Below, one piece after another: positions 6,803-8,296 of a DNA stretch of 8,296 nt (within the stretch, counting starts at the first letter, position 1; each line of letters starts with the position of its first letter). The notes beneath the pieces are model-generated. The model had not been told where the DNA came from. It saw only the letters and a program-made list of their open reading frames with translations, and searched no databases. The stretch covers positions 1 to 8,296 of the forward strand of contig JACZTE010000029.1 of NCBI GenBank assembly GCA_022573935.1, given 5' to 3'. The DNA comes from Chloroflexota bacterium (GTDB taxonomy: Bacteria; Chloroflexota; Dehalococcoidia; DSTF01; RBG-16-68-14). The translations under genes were made by a program, and so were the position numbers.

Positions 6803-7458
6803 GGTGCGTCACGCTCCTCTGTCGTCTCGCCGCTGGCCGGCTCTTCCGGCGTTGGCTCCTCGGCGGGCTTTGGCTCGTCTGTGGCCGGCTCCTCGGCAGG
6901 CTTTGCCTCGTCTGTGGGGGCTTCGTCAGCCGCAGGGGCCTCAGCTTCTGCCTGGGGCTCGGCCTCGGTCGCGGGGGCTTCGTCAACCGCCGGGGCTTCG
7001 TCAGCCGCAGGGGCCTCTGCCTCGGTCGCGGGGGCTTCGGCCTCAGTTGCGGGGGCTTCGTCAGCCGCCGGAGCCTCGGCCTCGGTCGCGAGGGCTTCAG
7101 CTACTGCCTGGGGCTTAGCCTCAGTTGCGGGGGCGTCCTCAACGGGAGCGCGTTTCCCCTTGCGACCGAAGTACTCGCTATCGATCTCTCTGGGCGCCAC
7201 CTCGGCCACTTCGCCTCTCTGCAGGATCTCCGCGACCCGCCAGCGCTTGTGGCGGGAGAGCGGCCGCGTGGCCAGGAGGCGCACACGGTCGCCGGGCTTG
7301 GCTTCCAGCCGGTCGTCGTGGGCTTGGTAGCGCTTGCTCCGGCGCAGGATCTTGTGGTAGAGCCGGTGGCGAGTGGTGGTCTCGACGAGCACGACCACGG
7401 TCTTGCTCATCTTGTTGCTCACCACAGTGCCGATCAGGCCTTTCGCTTGTCCGGGCAT
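6799..7458 (-). CDS. rpsQ: 30S ribosomal protein S17 with a long acidic Ala/Glu/Pro tail
   Basis: S17 is a primary 16S rRNA binder in the 30S body. Residues 1-85 or so are a normal S17 (OB fold): [42 protein letters not shown] (7-48), [25 protein letters not shown] (55-79). The family is usually about 80-100 residues, while this protein has 219. After a linker (about 86-103, ending in FGRKGKR) residues 104-219 are a low-complexity acidic tail, described separately. The ATG at 7456-7458 lies 2 nt after the rpmC stop, with GGAG eight bases upstream. The frame is continuous, and the tail's stop codon is used for coupling to rplN (GTGA overlap). This supports the tail being real and in frame, because L14 placement depends on it. 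Confidence 0.97.
   Translation of the reverse strand: MPGQAKGLIGTVVSNKMSKTVVVLVETTTRHRLYHKILRRSKRYQAHDDRLEAKPGDRVRLLATRPLSRHKRWRVAEILQRGEVAEVAPREIDSEYFGRKGKRAPVEDAPATEAKPQAVAEALATEAEAPAADEAPATEAEAPATEAEAPAADEAPAVDEAPATEAEPQAEAEAPAADEAPTDEAKPAEEPATDEPKPAEEPTPEEPASGETTEERDAP
6802..7149 (-). repeat. Degenerate tandem repeats coding the acidic S17 tail
   Basis: This stretch codes for residues 104-219 of S17, built from units such as [13 protein letters not shown] and EAPATEA and, near the end, [22 protein letters not shown]. By eye it contains about 36 Asp/Glu and only 4 Lys/Arg. At the DNA level a 26-base word at 6917-6942 recurs exactly at 6992-7017 (75 nt apart, 25 codons). A 20-base word at 6963-6982 recurs exactly at 7020-7039 and with two changes at 7080-7099 (57 and 60 nt steps). 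All steps are multiples of three, so the repeats keep frame. Confidence 0.85.
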
Positions 7459-7460
7459 GG

Positions 7461-7700
7461 TTACGACTCCGCTTCCGTGGCCGCCTGGGAGACGGCGGCT
7501 ACCTCACGCTCACGCTGGAGCGTCTTAATACGGGCGATTCGCCTTCGCATCCGCCGGGGCACGGATGTGTTCGCCTGTTGGCGCGTAGAGAGCTGCAGGC
7601 GAACGGTGAATTGCTCTCGATAGCTCTCCTCCAACTCCTTCGCCAGGTCCTCGTCGGAGAGCTCGCGTAGCTCTTCTGCCAGTTTCTTTGTTCCGGCCAT
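7461..7700 (-). CDS. rpmC: 50S ribosomal protein L29
   Basis: L29 is a small helical-hairpin protein near the polypeptide exit tunnel, at the docking area for trigger factor and SRP. The product has 79 residues. The two helices are clear: KKLAEELRELSDEDLAKELEESYREQFTVRLQLSTRQQAN (5-44) and SVPRRMRRRIARIKTLQRERE (46-66), with the family's LRELSDEDL and RRRIARIKT motifs. The end (VAAVSQAATEAES, 67-79) is a short Ala/Glu extension beyond the usual 60-70 residues. The ATG at 7698-7700 follows the rplP stop by 2 nt; GAGG inside rplP lies about 10 nt upstream. The gene ends 2 nt before rpsQ. Confidence 0.96.
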   Translation of the reverse strand: MAGTKKLAEELRELSDEDLAKELEESYREQFTVRLQLSTRQQANTSVPRRMRRRIARIKTLQREREVAAVSQAATEAES

Positions 7701-7702
7701 CG

Positions 7703-8122
7703 CTAGAACACCTCATGCTCGCGGACGACGAATCGGGTCTGGACGGGCAGCTTGTGAGCGGCCAGCCGCATCGCTTCTCGCGCCGGCTCTTCAGCCACGC
7801 CGGCGATCTCGAAGAGCATGCGACCGCGTCTCACCACGGCCACCCAGAACTCCGGCACGCCTTTACCGCTCCCCATGCGGGTCTCGGCGGCCTTTTTTGT
7901 CACCGGCTTATCCGGGAAGATGCGAATCCACACCTTGCCACCTCGTCGAATCTCGTGCGTGATGGCGCGGCGAGCGGCCTCTATCTGGCGAGCGGTCACC
8001 CATGCGTTGGTCGTCGCCTGGAGGCCAAACTCGCCGAAGTTCACCTGGTTCCCGGCCATGGCCTTGCCTCTGCGCCTGCCGCGATGCGTCTTGCGCCATT
8101 TGACACGCTTCGGTGCTAACAT
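7703..8122 (-). CDS. rplP: 50S ribosomal protein L16
   Basis: L16 binds 23S rRNA near the A site and the peptidyl-transferase region and is needed for late 50S assembly. The 139-residue product is canonical: [19 protein letters not shown] (1-19), [10 protein letters not shown] (27-36), [69 protein letters not shown] (41-109), including the RMGSGKG signature at 82-88. The ATG at 8120-8122 is preceded by AAGGA about nine bases upstream; this site sits in the last codons of the upstream gene, whose TAA is 6 nt before the ATG. The position between rpsC and rpmC is standard. Confidence 0.98.
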   Translation of the reverse strand: MLAPKRVKWRKTHRGRRRGKAMAGNQVNFGEFGLQATTNAWVTARQIEAARRAITHEIRRGGKVWIRIFPDKPVTKKAAETRMGSGKGVPEFWVAVVRRGRMLFEIAGVAEEPAREAMRLAAHKLPVQTRFVVREHEVF

Positions 8123-8128
8123 GCCCGC

Positions 8129-8296
8129 TTATCCTTGCTTCTCGCTCTCCGGTGCTTGCTTCTCGGCATCACCGGTCTTGGTTTCGTCTGCGCTGGGCGG
8201 CGTATCTGTCGTCTCGGCAGCAGGCTTCGCCTCGGGCGCGCTGGCCTCGCCAGCGCTGGGCGGCGTCTCGGTCACCTCGGCCGCAGGCTTCGCCTC
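8129..8296 (-). CDS. rpsC: C-terminal tail of probable 30S ribosomal protein S3 (5' part beyond right edge)
   Basis: The frame is open from the right edge to a TAA at 8129-8131, coding 55 residues that end in APESEKQG. The gene directly upstream of rplP in this gene order is rpsC, so this should be the end of S3, but the KH domain and the S3 C-terminal domain are not in the window and the identity rests on position alone. What is visible is a low-complexity Ala/Pro/Glu/Lys/Thr tail with about 13 acidic and 5 basic residues, beyond what a typical S3 core needs. It contains a tandem repeat (described separately). The stop is 6 nt before rplP, and the last codons carry the rplP ribosome-binding site. 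Confidence 0.72.
   Translation of the reverse strand, partial: EAKPAAEVTETPPSAGEASAPEAKPAAETTDTPPSADETKTGDAEKQAPESEKQG
8171..8296 (-). repeat. 63-nt (21-residue) tandem repeat in the S3 tail
   Basis: Two in-frame units start with EAKPAAE, at 8296 and 8233 (minus-strand reading). Fourteen of the first 17 residues agree (EAKPAAE-x-T-x-TPPSA-x-E), after which they diverge. On the plus strand GCGCTGGGCGGCGT occurs at 8190 and 8253, and GCAGGCTTCGCCTC at 8220 and 8283, both exactly 63 nt apart. The window edge falls at the start of a unit, so more copies may follow to the right. Confidence 0.85.

Noticed and set aside
6917..7099. Regularly spaced repeats resembling a CRISPR or minisatellite array
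   Set aside because: The spacing is in whole codons, the spacers are not unique, and the repeats encode an Ala/Glu-rich tail in frame with S17. There are no cas genes nearby.

Overview
The window is a stretch of a bacterial ribosomal-protein superoperon (the S10/spc gene block). It reads entirely on the minus strand, so transcription enters at the right edge (position 8296) and leaves at the left edge (position 1). In transcription order the genes are the C-terminal end of a gene that is by position rpsC (S3), then rplP (L16), rpmC (L29), rpsQ (S17), rplN (L14), rplX (L24), rplE (L5), rpsN (S14), rpsH (S8), rplF (L6), rplR (L18), rpsE (S5), rpmD (L30), rplO (L15), secY, adk and the first 119 codons of map. 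This is the widely conserved order. The genes that usually follow map (infA, rpmJ, rpsM and so on) would lie beyond the left edge.

The DNA is GC-rich (roughly 60% by eye) and packed. Intergenic gaps run from 2 to 31 nt, and three junctions overlap. No stretch without a gene is longer than about 31 nt. I see no promoter, terminator, tRNA, mobile element or CRISPR array. At least four genes (adk, rplO, rpmD, rplN) start with GTG. S14 is the short zinc-binding form, L24 carries a four-cysteine C-terminus, and Adk has a four-cysteine zinc-type LID. The style of the core sequences, such as the L15 N-terminus with GRGNASGHGTYSGRG and the L16 and S8 forms, suggests Chloroflexota, perhaps near Dehalococcoidia. 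That placement is from memory of the families and is tentative.

The gene products form two parts of one growth machine. Twelve complete small- and large-subunit proteins plus the S3 tail and L16 build the ribosome. SecY, Adk and methionine aminopeptidase supply the translocon, adenylate balance and N-terminal Met removal.

The unusual feature is a set of low-complexity C-terminal tails on otherwise canonical ribosomal proteins. S17 has an acidic Ala/Glu/Pro tail of about 116 residues that is longer than its own core. L15 has a tail of about 120 residues with a basic, histone-H1-like KPKK section. The S3 end carries a 21-residue tandem repeat. Apart from these tails the region is ordinary, and I did not find an undescribed system in it.
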